Source: Melampsora larici-populina 98AG31 (lineage: Eukaryota; Basidiomycota; Pucciniomycetes; Pucciniales; Melampsoraceae). Taken from it: a stretch of DNA of 64,000 nucleotides. Below the pieces are notes generated by a model. The model saw only the letters and a list, made by a program, of their open reading frames with translations. It had not been told where the DNA came from and did not search any database. The stretch covers positions 108,145 to 172,144 of the forward strand of contig NW_006768771.1 of assembly GCF_000204055.1 (NCBI RefSeq). The letters are read 5' to 3'. The position numbers were made by a program, and so were the translations under genes. Below are positions 35,400 to 49,159 of this stretch, in pieces (within the stretch, counting starts at the first letter, position 1; each line of letters opens with the position of its first letter).

Positions 35400-36330
35400 A
35401 CTACTAGTACTACTGACTTCATTTTATCCCACCAAAATTTATGTGTACCAAGGTTGATCTTGACAACTTTTCCTTGTTCTTGAGCTTACTAAAGAATAAT
35501 GTTTGAGATTTTCAAAATTGCTTTGTTGATATCTTCCTTTGTTGAGTGTACTGGTGGGATGAGGGCCATTTTTGATCAAATTTTGCTGTGAAGAAGCAAA
35601 ACATCAATTTCAGTTAGCTTGCAAAATACATGGGAAGATATGGGTGGGATAATATTGAGGATTATGAAAACAGCTACTGGAAGGTGGTCTGATGTCACAT
35701 CATCTTTCAGTATCTTACAGTTCATGTTTTTCCAACTAGTTCAAATCAGGTCTATGGTGGTTCATTTGGTACTTTGTGAGTCCCTAGCGGGATCAGCTTT
35801 TGGTGAGACAAGCATGAAGCCTTGAGATCAAAGGAAATTGCTTAGATTTTTTGTTTGCAAGTCCATCTTTGAGTAGGACAGGGGGGTTCCAGCTGCTGTG
35901 GTGGTGGTAGGAATTGGTAGTGAGAAGTGTTGTGAGGTGACAGTTCTGGTAAAAAAATGCTATCTTTCTAATGTTGCCAGTCCACAAAGTGAGTTTGGAA
36001 GATTGGACCATGAGGTTTTTTTTTGTTGTGTATTTGGGTATTTGATTTCAACTGCTAGTATGATATCTGAGTAACTTGATAAGATTGTGATTTGAAATGT
36101 CTTGAGGAGTTTGGATACATAGATTACAACACTGGGTCTTTATTCCCAAGTGGTTGGGTTGTAATCATATGCTGAGATTGTATGCCAGGATGTGTGTGAA
36201 GGGAATGAAGGGGTGTGAGTGTAGAACCAAGGTTCTTGTAGAGTCAATACAGTGGATTCTGCTTTTGTAAGTGCTTCTTGGGTGATAGGAAGAGATTTAC
36301 AACAATCAAAATGAAAAAAGTTGTATGGTT
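35400..36330 (-). pseudogene. LINE (Tad1/I-like) endonuclease relic
   Basis: Minus-strand translation gives LTLQEPWFYTHTPSFPSHTSW, then YDYNPTTWE-stop-RPSVVIYVSK and ILSSYSDIILAVEI, then PLSYSKMDLQTKNL, and finally TTIDLI-stop-TSWKN with DDVTSDHLPVAVFI. These match the order of the apurinic endonuclease domain of fungal non-LTR retrotransposons (QEPW, SDH). Several stops and lost spacing show decay. No reverse transcriptase domain was recognised downstream. Confidence 0.6.
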
Positions 36331-37659
36331 TAAAGAGGCCGGAAGGTTGAGTGAATCTTCATCTGATATAAGATTATCATCTAGGAAATATATGTGTGGT
36401 GGTAAGGGGGGACTCTCGGGTGTTTGGGTGTTTGTATTATAATTCATTATCTTCTTTTTGATGTAGTGTTATCTGGAATCTTGTGTTTTGAAGAGGGGAA
36501 TGGAGACCTTTAGGTGAGTGAGTGTAATTAGGTAGAAATCTGTGTACCTCATCTTTTGATCTTTGTCTGTCAAAAATGACACAATGTGCACAATTTATGT
36601 CAGCTTTGTTGTTGGCACACACTTTTGTATTATGGGGAACATAAGTATACAAAACTACAAACTGGGTTCCACAAATGATGCGGAACTCGGATTCAACAAG
36701 TAGGGAGTTTTCTTGGCTCCAGCATGAGAGATGGCTGTGCCACAGTCATGTCTGTTGTGTGACCACAACACAAATTGCCAAAAAAAGTACAACCATAAAA
36801 ACCGGCTGGCTATATCAACTTGAAAAGCCATCTATGGCACAAACCACCTTCAATTATGCCAAAAATACACTTTTAGCACCTACTGCCCCTTGGGGCATGT
36901 GGTTTGGGGTCACCAAATTTCAACTTTTGCAGGGCATGCATGGTTGAGACTAGGTGATAACAACTGTATGTTGAACATTGAGACGTAATAACAAAGTTTT
37001 TTCATACCTTGAAGAAGATTAAACCTCAAAGGTACCACTAAAACCAAAAAAACAGGTTTAGATCCAGTTCAAAACCCAAATTTGAACTTTTTCATTTTTT
37101 CTCCATGTCCAACATACAATGAACTGGTTGTATTTGAATACAAAAGGATTCAAAGGGATCTTAAATCATATTTGCAGTCCTATTGCCTCAAGGTTCAGTA
37201 GATATTGGTTTGAACTTTATACATAACTCACTCTGCTAGTTAATCACAATTAGCAATAAGAAAACTTGTTCTATTTCCTGGTAAGTTTAATACCACTTCT
37301 TTATGAATAATTCAAATTAAGGATTATCTCTCAACACACTATCCAATGTTGCAATGCATTTTTTGGTTTCAACTTGTTGCTGTGTGACTCAGACTGCCAG
37401 ATTGAATGAAAGTTTTGGAATTTTATTGGCATGACTCATTTTCAGCCCTCAACACGAGAAGTCGAAGGGAAAACTTCATTTAGATTCTTTCAATGACTCA
37501 TTTTATGATTTACCAAACAAGTTTTGATATCACTTCACCAAAAACCATAATTCCACAAAAAACATACAACCTTTTTTTGCATATCTTTTAAGCTACAAGC
37601 GCTTAGAAATTCTATTTTTTTATCAAAGATGAAATTTGAATACTTTTCGTTACTTTTTT
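36331..37659. other. Intergenic; dispersed repeat C copy 2 at 37009-37135
   Basis: 37009-37135 matches 22790-22935 (AAGAAGATTAAAC.TCAAAGG, CACTAAAACC, TGTCCAACATACAA), same orientation. The remainder shows no supported genes. Confidence 0.45.
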
Positions 37660-40102
37660 TCAAGCTTTTACAGCAGATCGATTCACATTAGCCACCCAAA
37701 CTGGTTTCTTTTCTTGATTAGAAGTTTCCGTTTCTGTGTTGACCACAGTAGTTGTTGCAGTTGTTGATGCTTTACCCATGATCGGTAATGGTCTAGATTG
37801 AAGTTGTTCTAACATCACTCTGGCTTTATCTCCGTGTCTGATAAAGTATTCATTAAATCTTCTTCCAGGTTTGGTTTCTGCAATTTCCACAATGTCCTAT
37901 GATCACATACATACGTGAGATGAGTGATGAAATCGAATATACAGCTGAACAAAGATAAAAGTTGAACACTTACATCATCAATACCAAAATCTAAATCACC
38001 TAAAGCGACCTCCTTTCCCTCCAATAAACCACCATCACCATCCGAACGTCTAAGACTGCGCATCGATCCTTTGAGTAACATCAGGCTTTCCAAAACCTCT
38101 TCTTCATCTACACCCAAAAATCCAGCAAGTTTAGAAACACCAAGAGTAGTATACAACTTCAAAAAGCTGCGTAAACTAGGAGCCGGGAGTTGAGTTTTAA
38201 TATCAGCTAAAAACAGATTAAGATGATGTGTGGAAGGACTTTCACTTGGACTACTACTAGCCACATATTGCGGTAAAAGTTCAGGTCGATCATATGGTGG
38301 TGATGATAAGGATAAAAATTTAGGTGATGCATACGCAAATAATTCTTCAAATGATTTTAATGAATCTGGACCACCTTTAATCATCTTTCCATATTGTTCT
38401 GAATACTTTTCACGCATTGTTGCTGCAATACTTTCATCTATCTTACTTGGGTTCAAGGCTTGACACATTGCTAGTAAGGCATACATTCGATCACCTTGTT
38501 TATTAATCTGTAGAAATGTAAAACTTAATGAGATCTCGGTGAAAGGAATCAACAATGAAAACCACCACTACTCACGGCATCAAATTGGTAACCTCGGGTG
38601 TGATAACCTTTAAGACGTTGAAGGAAGTATAAGATATGTGTCAGGGCTCGAATGGCGTCCGGGTAACGTCGTAACATGATGTAACTGAAGGCGACATAGT
38701 AATAGACCGTAACATGCGCTGCGTTCACGCGAGTGTAAAGCGCTTTCTTGTTCATCTCGATATCGTCCATCATCTTCAACGCAAGGGTATAATCTCCAAG
38801 TAGAACATGTACACGTAGAAGACCGATGATTGAGAAATACCCTAACATTCGGTACAAGGGACGGGATCCCCATTCACCGCCAACCTCACTGTAAACAACA
38901 TAATCAGTATCAGTAAGAGATAGAAAGTGCAACGTGACTTACTCTGGATCTTGGCCGTTCTTGGTGGCCACTAATTGCTCTTGGATCTTAGATTTAGTGA
39001 TAAGTGAATATAACACGTTAAGGACACTGTAACAAGACCAAACCTGATTTAAAGAAAGAAAAGTCACAGTGAGCAGCGTGAATGACGAAAGGACTAATAT
39101 GAACACAAACCTGAGGGTTCTCAGCAATCAATTGAATCTCTTCATCGGATTTCTTGCCCATTCTACCTTTCCAAGTAGTGAAAGAAGCAAATTGATAAAT
39201 GAATTCATCAATAATATCCCAAAGCCATTGCACCGGTAAATCTAATGGAACGGGTCCCTCAGAGTTTAAGATATAATTGAAGATCGAACAGTAGTTCTCG
39301 TATGAATGGAATCGATCATCTATATCAGGTTGTAAACGAGAGTAAACATGACGGTAGTAAAGTTCTTTGTAGAACAATAAAAACACATCATCTGAAAAGA
39401 AAAATAAAAAACGGACGTCTTGTTAGTTTTTCAAAGTTTGAACGGTCTATGTAATGAACACTTACCATTGTTGACTAAAGGTGCAATAATCTCGGCTTCT
39501 GGCCACTCCGCCTTTTGATAAAACTTTTCGGTCAATCGATTCCAACCTCCTTCATAGGCAGCCAAGATCTCGTTCGGATTGGCCGAAAGAAGTGTGTTAT
39601 GAAGATATATAACATACTAATCGAACAGAATTTAAGTTTCTCGATTAATGTGTTTTTCGAAAAGCTTGTATGCGTGGCGTGCTTACCTTTCGGACAGGTT
39701 CGGGGACGGAAGCAAGAGCCATAGCAGCTTCTTGTGCTTGTTGTTGTGCCATTGCAGCAGCTTGAGCAAGTAAGAACTGTTGTTGTTGTTGTTGAATGAA
39801 TAAATCTAATTGCAACGTGTCATTTTCGATTTAGTTATCTTTTCATGATTCGATCGATTCTATTGGAAAATATAATTTCAATAAAGCTTACCATTATAAC
39901 CTTCACCATATCCTTCTTGACGCATGCCTAAGGGTATTTGACCATCTCCGACCTATTAGAAAATCGATAAATTTTGAGATAAGTGATTGCTAGTGACACG
40001 AAAGGAGGGTATCGATCACTCAACTCCTTGCTCGTAAAAGTCATCCTCTTCATCGGAGTAATATTGACGCTCGAGAGCAGCAGGTGCAGGATAATTTGAC
40101 AT
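37660..40102 (-). CDS. Eukaryotic translation initiation factor 3 subunit L
   Basis: Nine exons give 624 residues with all phases matching: 40102-40025, 39952-39892, 39805-39687, 39616-39466, 39391-39111, 39043-38943, 38888-38576, 38507-37974, 37896-37660. The sequence matches eIF3l throughout: [104 protein letters not shown] (PCI-type part) and [12 protein letters not shown]. The N-terminus carries an acidic part ([12 protein letters not shown]) and a Gln/Ala-rich run (QQQQQQ...AQQQAQEAA), making it somewhat longer than animal eIF3l. The product is part of the eIF3 complex that binds the 40S subunit. The last 60 residues are Thr-rich and variable. A housekeeping gene in single-copy context. 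Confidence 0.95.
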
Positions 40103-41832
40103 CTTTTTTGATTTAAGTTAATCCAAAGAAAGTTGACTCGATGATAAAATTGTGGTTTTATTTGACGAAGGAAAGCAGTGGCAGTCTTGTTCGCTCGGGG
40201 CTTAACCTCGGTGTCTTTCCAGCATTTTCAATTTCGGGGCGTCTGTAAAAATTTGACATGATTCACCAAACGGTACAGGCGCAGGCCGCAGCAGGTCAAA
40301 TATGGCAATTGTTGCAATGTCGATCAAAGAGTCTCTTGTTTTTCAAAAGCATGTCCACTTGAGGCAATTTCTTGATCAGAGCTGGATCAAGACTCACTGC
40401 ATAGGGTGTGACCAGCAATCCAGTCTCTCAAAGAGTTCAGATGCTTGCAAATTTTGTCCAGTTTCTTTTGAGCATATGATAAGAACATTACTCGTGTTTG
40501 AGGCTGTGGCCCGGACCCGGTACCGCCAGGCCTAAAAGGCCTGGACCTTTCTGGAAGGCCGCGAGATCTGCCCTGACGCACATGGTTCAAAGTGATCCTG
40601 CTCTTTTTTTGCCGGATCAACAGAATCCTTCTTTCTAAATTTCCTCCTATAGCTCTTTTCATTTTATGTGCCAGCTCATATAGCTTCTATGTAGCACCTC
40701 ATACACATAAACTTGCAACAAAAGGCAAAATTATTCCCTTATTGCCCCTTTGTGTCACCTATGATCAGCTTGGGGTATGCCTTGGTTGGCCCTGAACACT
40801 TTATGGATCCCCTTGGGTCTACCCAGGGTTGGCAAAGGCCAGCCACAGTCCCTTATGGACATGTCACAGCTCTACTTATGTATCAAAAAGTGAATTGAAC
40901 TGGTTTTTATCAATTGTGTTCATAATATACTGATCATACTGGGAAGTATTGAAGACTGGTACTGTGGATTTTACAAAGCTGTCCAAAAACTCTGCGCTAA
41001 ACTTCTCTACTTTTTCATGAAAAGACAACCAGGCTTTTTGGACCAAAAGTATGCCTGTTTTCCAGATGTAGTTGATGAATTGATACTATACTGGGTGGAG
41101 CTTCTTACTTGTGGCAAACAAAGTTACACGGTGAAGTGTGATCTTTTTCAAATATGATGCATTGTGAACACATCTTTATTGTTATTGGTCTATGATTGTC
41201 TCCTTATTTGTCTTTGTGTTTATTTTGTATTTCAATATTTGAGTTTGTGCTGTTCTTTTATTCCCATGTGTGGGTTTTAGTTCTTAGCTTTATGTGAATG
41301 TGTCTTGATTATCTGTAATTGATTCAGAGCTGAGTATAGTATTGTACAGTCAAAACTATACTATACCCGACTATACCTGTACTGATTCAGTATGGTGGCA
41401 CCCTTGACCATTGCACATATGTTTTATTAAAGTGTCCAGTCATGTAGATTGACATGACGGGTGAGCAGGTTGGTTGAGAGACTTTTAGGGGAGGCACTGA
41501 CAGATCTCAAGCCAACAATGTTCATTAGTGTGTAAGTCCCTTGTTTGACCGGGCTGCTACACCTTGAAAGTGCTACATGGGACTTGGTTATGTTTGTGTG
41601 TAATCCAAGTATCTCTTAATAGTGAGAAATGAGTTGTGGGTGTCAGTTTTATATAACTCTCTCATTCACAGTGCTTGGCACCCACAAAGCATGTTACATC
41701 TTCTTCTGTGATCTTAGCAGTACAATAGGTACACTGAGTAGTACAGTCTGTACAACAGTGTTTTACTCAAGCATACATATTTTGAAAGAAATTCACAGCT
41801 GGCCCTAATTCAAAATGAAACACTTCAGTCAA
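40103..41832. other. Intergenic, nothing certain
   Basis: A short inverted GGCCT motif (CAGGCCTAAAAGGCCTGG, about 40528) and a pogo-like end (TACAGTCAAAACTATACTATACC, about 41345) without a partner are visible. No supported gene. Confidence 0.3.
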
Positions 41833-41841
41833 TATTTATAA
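41833..41841 (+). promoter_or_regulatory. TATA box of secreted-protein gene
   Basis: TATTTATAA about 115 bp upstream of the ATG, a fitting distance for a short leader. Confidence 0.45.
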
Positions 41842-41954
41842 GCCAATTGTTTCTGCAAAGAATATGAGCCAGATTTCTCCACAAAGAAGGAGTCAGATAA
41901 GAAACCTTCCATACAATCTGATGGGAATTTTACAACCACAACACTTGAGTTACT

Positions 41955-44329
41955 ATGACATCAAACTTCAAATTTCTTGGAGCTCTCCATTTGCTTTGTC
42001 TTTCCTTACTGTCCTTCCAAATGGATCAAACATCAATCCATGAATTTCATCAAATCCAATCAGCAGAAGTTCCAGATTTGGAGTTATCACTCAGTCTTCT
42101 GCCTGCAAAACAGGAGAGCACAAGAGACAGTCATTTTCAAACAATTCATGATTCTGAAGGAATATCGGATCAAGACTTGTGGATGCTTAAGCAGGTAAAG
42201 GAAGAAGACATGCATGATCCATTTGATATGCCAAACCAACCATCAAACTATTTTGATCATGGTTCCATTTCAAGACCTTGCACAGGGAGTTCAAAAACCT
42301 CATGGTTGACTCTGATTCCTGGAAATTCTGACAAGAGATCAGTCCATCTCTCAAGGACGGATTTGATCAAGATAAATTCACATGGCCTTGGAACAAGCCA
42401 ACAAGTGAAATCCCCAAAACCCTGGTTAACTCTTGGAAATGAAAGTACTCTTTCCGAAAAGAATGCTGGTATGTCTCACTCTTAGAAAGAACATCAGTTA
42501 GTGAGAGTTTTACGCCTGCTGAAAGATCTTGCATTACTGTAGGTATAGACATTCCAGATACTGATGTTCATAACACCATCTATGCTACTGGAGTCACTTG
42601 CAACAACAACATACAAACATCCCCCCCAAGAGAATCCACGGAAACAATCATTGACCATCCCCTAGATAATATAAGCCTTGAAGTTCCTCAGTCTGGATCT
42701 TCTACCAGTATGAAGAGACATATTTTTCAAGAATTTGGTAACCCCTCCCACAATGTGATAGATTCTCACCAAGAATATTCTATCAGAGATCAGCAGGAGC
42801 CTCATCCAGTGCAGAAAGATGAATCCTTGAGGAATTCCAAAAGACTGAGGGTGATTGCCACCCAGAAACAGAAAGAGCCACATACATATGTACAAGGCTT
42901 ACAAGATGATCAAGATGTGGAAGGATTTGATGATGAAAGACTTGGGATCTTCAAATCTCATAAAAAAACCAAGTTCTGTTCATCACAAAAGGGGATTGGG
43001 GAATCATCACAATCACCAATCATTCCTTCAGACTTTATTTTGGTGGACACAATCAAAGAGATTTCAACAACCCACAATCTACTTCCCCAAAAAATACAGA
43101 ATGATATAAGTATCTGGACCTTCAAACTGGAGAAAAATGTACTTTTAATAATGAAACAAAATCAAAATGTTTTTGGGGAAGAAACATACCCATTCTTAGA
43201 AGCTGCAGTTTCCAGGGCTGGTGTAGTAGCAAATTGCTTTCTGACATGCATAAAGCTACTGCATGAGGACCAACAGCATGATGTACAAGGATTCAAGGAT
43301 TATATATTAGAAGATGGGTGGAGATTCATTCAAAGGCTCTTCAATCAATGGGTCCTGATGGACTGGAGTAATTTGAGGGCAACAAAAAGGCGTGAACATA
43401 TTGATGATCTTCAACCTCATGTGCTTTACAATTATTTGGGCACCTTGAAGGCAAACCGTTTCACAATTGGGTACATGTGGGTCTTTTGGAAGAGGTGGTA
43501 CAGAGAATCAACTTATCCCCAGAAGAGATTACTTGCCACTAAAAATTGTTTTGTTAAGCATATACAATATTCAATCTTACATCATGGATTCATTGACTTC
43601 CCAATAGATCCGGAGGCAATTTTGCAAAGCTTCAAACCAATAGACAGAATTGAGGTTCATAAACATATGCTAAAAGAGCACAGCCTCCAATTTAACCGAC
43701 TCAAGGATTCTTATCCCAAATCAGTGATAGATTATGTTCATCTGGTGTACATGGTACATCATGTAGGTACACTTGAGCTTGAACTTTTGGAACATCATGA
43801 ACCAGTGGTAGAATGGCTTGAAGGGCTACTTCAACATCTTCAAGAAGAGATCACCAAACAAGGTCTGAATAATGAAGAAAGAGTGAAATCAATATCTCAA
43901 TGTGTAAGAGCTACCTACAGCAGGCTTATTCCAGCATTCTTTGGAGCTATAAAATTGATGGATCAGTCTGAATCTCTGGTTTCTGTGAAGGAGAAGGATG
44001 TTACTATTTCCAATGCATGGACATTCCTGAAAGCACATCTAGACCAATGGAGAAAGAGTAATATGTGTAATATCTTCAATTGTGGAAACATGGAAAATAT
44101 CCCAGGGTATCATTGCTCAGGAGATAGCCACACTCTGTTTAAAGCAATGCTCAAACTCAAGAGTAATTTCCGGATTCCGTTTGGTATGATTACCAGGCTT
44201 TCTTACCTCTACCACTCATCTCTCAGTGATGTTACTGGACCAAGAGATTATAAAACTCACCATTCTCAGCTCAAGTGTAGAATGACTACCGTTTTTCTGG
44301 ATCTTCAGAGACAAGTTACAATAACATGA
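41955..44329 (+). CDS. Large secreted protein, effector candidate
   Basis: Exons 41955-42468 and 42543-44329 (74-nt GT-AG intron) give 766 residues. The N-terminus MTSNFKFLGALHLLCLSLLS is a good signal peptide with likely cleavage near residues 22-24. The next 240 residues are Ser/Pro/His-rich and contain DLELSLSLLP and two similar motifs, TSWLTLIPGNS and KPWLTLGNES. The remaining 500 residues are predicted mostly helical, with many His, Leu and Trp (WVFWKRWYRESTYPQKRLLA, LELELLEHHEPVVEWLEGLL). No transmembrane segment, retention signal or catalytic motif is visible. Large lineage-specific secreted families of this kind occur in rusts; function unknown. The region just after the splice donor is also open in another frame (ESFTPAERSCITVG), so an indel-based model instead of the intron cannot be excluded. 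Confidence 0.7.
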
Positions 44330-46735
44330 AGCCTTATGGTCAGAAAAAATACCTCCAATCACAGCCCCCAATTCAGAGTCATTGGCAAGCCAGTACATCC
44401 TGGCAACTTGAGACGTTTTTGAATTGGATTTGAATTGGATTTCAAATGGATGTCACCCATTTATCAAGAAGTTATGTATTGAGATACCATTAAAATTGAG
44501 ATGATGTCATATTTCATCATAGATCTGTACAAAACCACTCCTGTTTTTCCCCACCAAGAATATATAGTCTATTGACCTTCATCATGTAAATTGACTGAGT
44601 TATTGAGGTGTGAAAAAAAATCATGGATAAATAAACTATTTTTGTCCTATACTTGAGACTTAAATCTAGAATATATCCCAGCTTTATCAACATACATAGA
44701 AATCAAATCTGGTATTCCTTTCCTCAATATATTTCTCCACACTTTTGTCCCCCATATCCTTTCTCTATGTGCAGTATTTCTGTACGTGATTGCTGATTGT
44801 ATATGGAAGTTGGATTTTCTGAACTTCTTTGCCCTTGAGGCAAATTGTGAGGAAACATATGGCAATAATCATGTTTGAACTGATTTATATACATGTAAAT
44901 AGTACTCTCCAAAGGTTTCTGCAATAAATCTCTCCGTACTCTTCCTAGATCCAATAAATCAAGAAAAAATTGACTGCTCATGTACAATCTACAATTACAT
45001 ATGGGGTGGGTGAATCTTACACAAGGCCAATGTGAATTTTACGCTGGGACTGTTTGCACCAAGTTTGCTCAGTGTAAAGGACACTATCCTGTGTAAAATT
45101 GAAGATCATGCCTGGGCCCAAATTTGTACACTGAATTTGTTTACATAGCATTTTTCAGTGTAAAAATAAACTTCACAGCCGGGACCATATTTTTAGATAC
45201 TTTACACCAATCAAGAAAGTGTAGAATTTAGAAATCAAAAACAGGTCACCTCCAAATTGGAGATAAGCAACCTCTGGTGGGATACTTGGCTCCTTTTAAC
45301 TCACAGTGTGTTCAGGATGGTGCTCATTCACAACCAAGAATGTGTGGTGGGAAGAGTGGCTCAACATGTGGCCAACACCTCACACAGCTGGCACATTTTT
45401 TACGCTGGGCTCAAAGTGTCTCGCTGTGGGATCTCTCTCTATGTTGTGGCTACATTAAAAAGGCACAGTCAAGTTTCCTCAAAACACAACACATCTACAA
45501 ACACTAAAAATCTTACTCCAAATGAAAGACAAATAAACAAATCCCCAGTCATTCCAAGAATGGTTCATTGGAGATTTGTGAAAATCTCATCAGTGCAGCA
45601 GATAAAAGAACTGTACCTGGTTTTGCCAGTTTGCTCTAGAATTAACTTAACCGGACCTGATATGTGCATTCAAATCCTGCTGGCTTATGAGGAAAGGTTG
45701 TTCTGCGGCTAGCCATGGAAGCCAAACAACAACCATAGAGGATTTAGCCAATGTATTCCAAAAGATGTGAGAATGAATGGTCATAAGGACACAGGATCTT
45801 TATGGGAGGAATCTCTTCCCCAACAGTATGGGTTTTGCATGGGAGAGGATTTTTGAGAAAATCAATAAACCTTTCTTGGAACAACTGGGAGGCAAAAGCC
45901 TTGTGAACTTCATTTATCAAAATCAATTTCATTGAATCTTTATCAGAATAAGATGGATAATCCAAGTTCAATCATTATCAATTTTGTTTAACTGATTATC
46001 TCATGAGAACTTCAAGTCGAAAAGATCATCTCTTCACGTAAGTTCTCTAAAACCATCCAAGAGGAAACAAACATTGATCTACACTAATCTTGATATCCTT
46101 GCAAAATCCAATTTACTAACACTTTACATTTCTATGACTTGTTATCTTCTCCATTGAATCTCAATATAAATTTAACTGAGTGACCAGAAACACAGTCTTT
46201 CAAAGGGTTCAAATTCTTGCAAATCTTACACAGCTTTTTTCAGACATGGGATGAAGAGATTTGCTCTTGCCATCATATAAAGAAGTAGAAACAAATCTGA
46301 AAAATGATTGCACTGGGTTTATGATGGATGAGATGTTGTAAATGACCCAGGCCTTTGAACAGGCAAATTTGCAGAACTTGTTATGCCCATCAAGATTGTA
46401 TGAGCTCAGCACCAGACCCACTTGACCAAGCTTGAAGATATGGTTCTTGTTGTTAGCTCACAGATCATTTTTCAGGAAGGCTATCTGCTTGGAAATATAT
46501 TGATAAGGATATATATAGTTAGCTCCAATGAGGGATATCAAAGGATCAGCTACAAGAAAGTCCTCAGAGTAAAGATTTGAATAACATTCAGATACACGTG
46601 TAGGCTTTTTTGATTGGATTGACTTGTAATAATGAGGCCTTTTTACATTATCATGAAAGAAACTTCAAATCATGGGAACAAATTCACAAGAAATGAAAGT
46701 TTCCTACATACAAAAAACCTTTATGTTGAGCAACT
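44330..46735. other. Intergenic, nothing recognised
   Basis: 45010-45220 has repeated GTGTAAA/TTTACAC words in both orientations (probable MITE remnant). The 151-codon frame at 45257-45712 has no recognisable domain and poor coding character. No RNA gene seen. Confidence 0.35.
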
Positions 46736-48211
<1,476 letters not shown>

Positions 48212-49159
48212 GATTCAAGATTTCCAGAAGCTAATCGATCAGTCACTCTGCTCAATCAACTCCACGCAACAGGGTTTCGTCTCACAATTTGTCGTTGTAG
48301 AACTGATCGGCTGGGATCGGGCTGTGACACTTCATGGACATTAGAAAAAACCACTGGTCAGAAACTATGTACTTAAGATTAGGTGGGCCTACCAATCCTT
48401 AATCGCTACATGCACGTCAGCCATAGTCACTGTTGCAGACTGGAAAACAAACTGTTCTCTTACACTCTCAATAAATGTCTTCAGCTCCAGGGGAATCAAA
48501 TATTTTGGGAAGATTGAGTTTCATCTTTATGATGGTTCTGTGACATTTTCCAAGGAATCACAAATAATTGACCTTTGTGGGTGAAAAATAGTGGGTGGCA
48601 AGGGCATTTGGATAATTTATTGTGTGAAGAAGTCACTCTGAGTGTTTCATTTGCTAACGTAAAGATGAGAAACTCAAATGTGAGATTTCAAGAGGTTTGA
48701 TGAGGAGTGAAGTAGACTGTAAATGGGTTTTCAGATCTGAGAAAATGAACTGTGATATAAAGCAAGGATGGACTCAGATAATTCATGTTTTCCTTCACAA
48801 AAGCAGCAGACTTCCACAAGACTATATACCCAGATTTTGTGTGTCACTTCCATTGCCTGATGAGGATCACAAAAGCTTGCTCAATCATTTCACTCACTAG
48901 TGTCTGGGAATATCACATGATCTGGGTCACAGTTGCATCAGTTGTATTGATCAAATTACAACCCAAAAGATAACTCCTGATAGCTCCATGGAATTTGACA
49001 ATCACTTGACTTCAAGTTCAATGCAACACTGACTTGAAGTCATTCAAACGAAGATAATGAAACATCACCATTGCATTTATTCTTGGTTAATTTAGGAACT
49101 GTTACCAATGTGATTGAGAAGTTTGGTTCCAAGGAGTTTTGATAAGTGGATGTGATGGT
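48212..49159. other. Intergenic, nothing recognised
   Basis: Short frames only (e.g. 48697-48900). No repeat ends seen. Confidence 0.35.

Noticed and set aside
41345..41395. Possible pogo-type MITE beginning TACAGTCAAAACTATAC
   Set aside because: No matching right end with GACTGTA within the next 1.5 kb; could be chance or a fragment, so it is only mentioned in the intergenic entry.
45257..45712. 151-codon frame on the plus strand
   Set aside because: No recognisable domain, irregular composition, no splice context and overlap with a shifted frame of similar length; it is likely non-coding.
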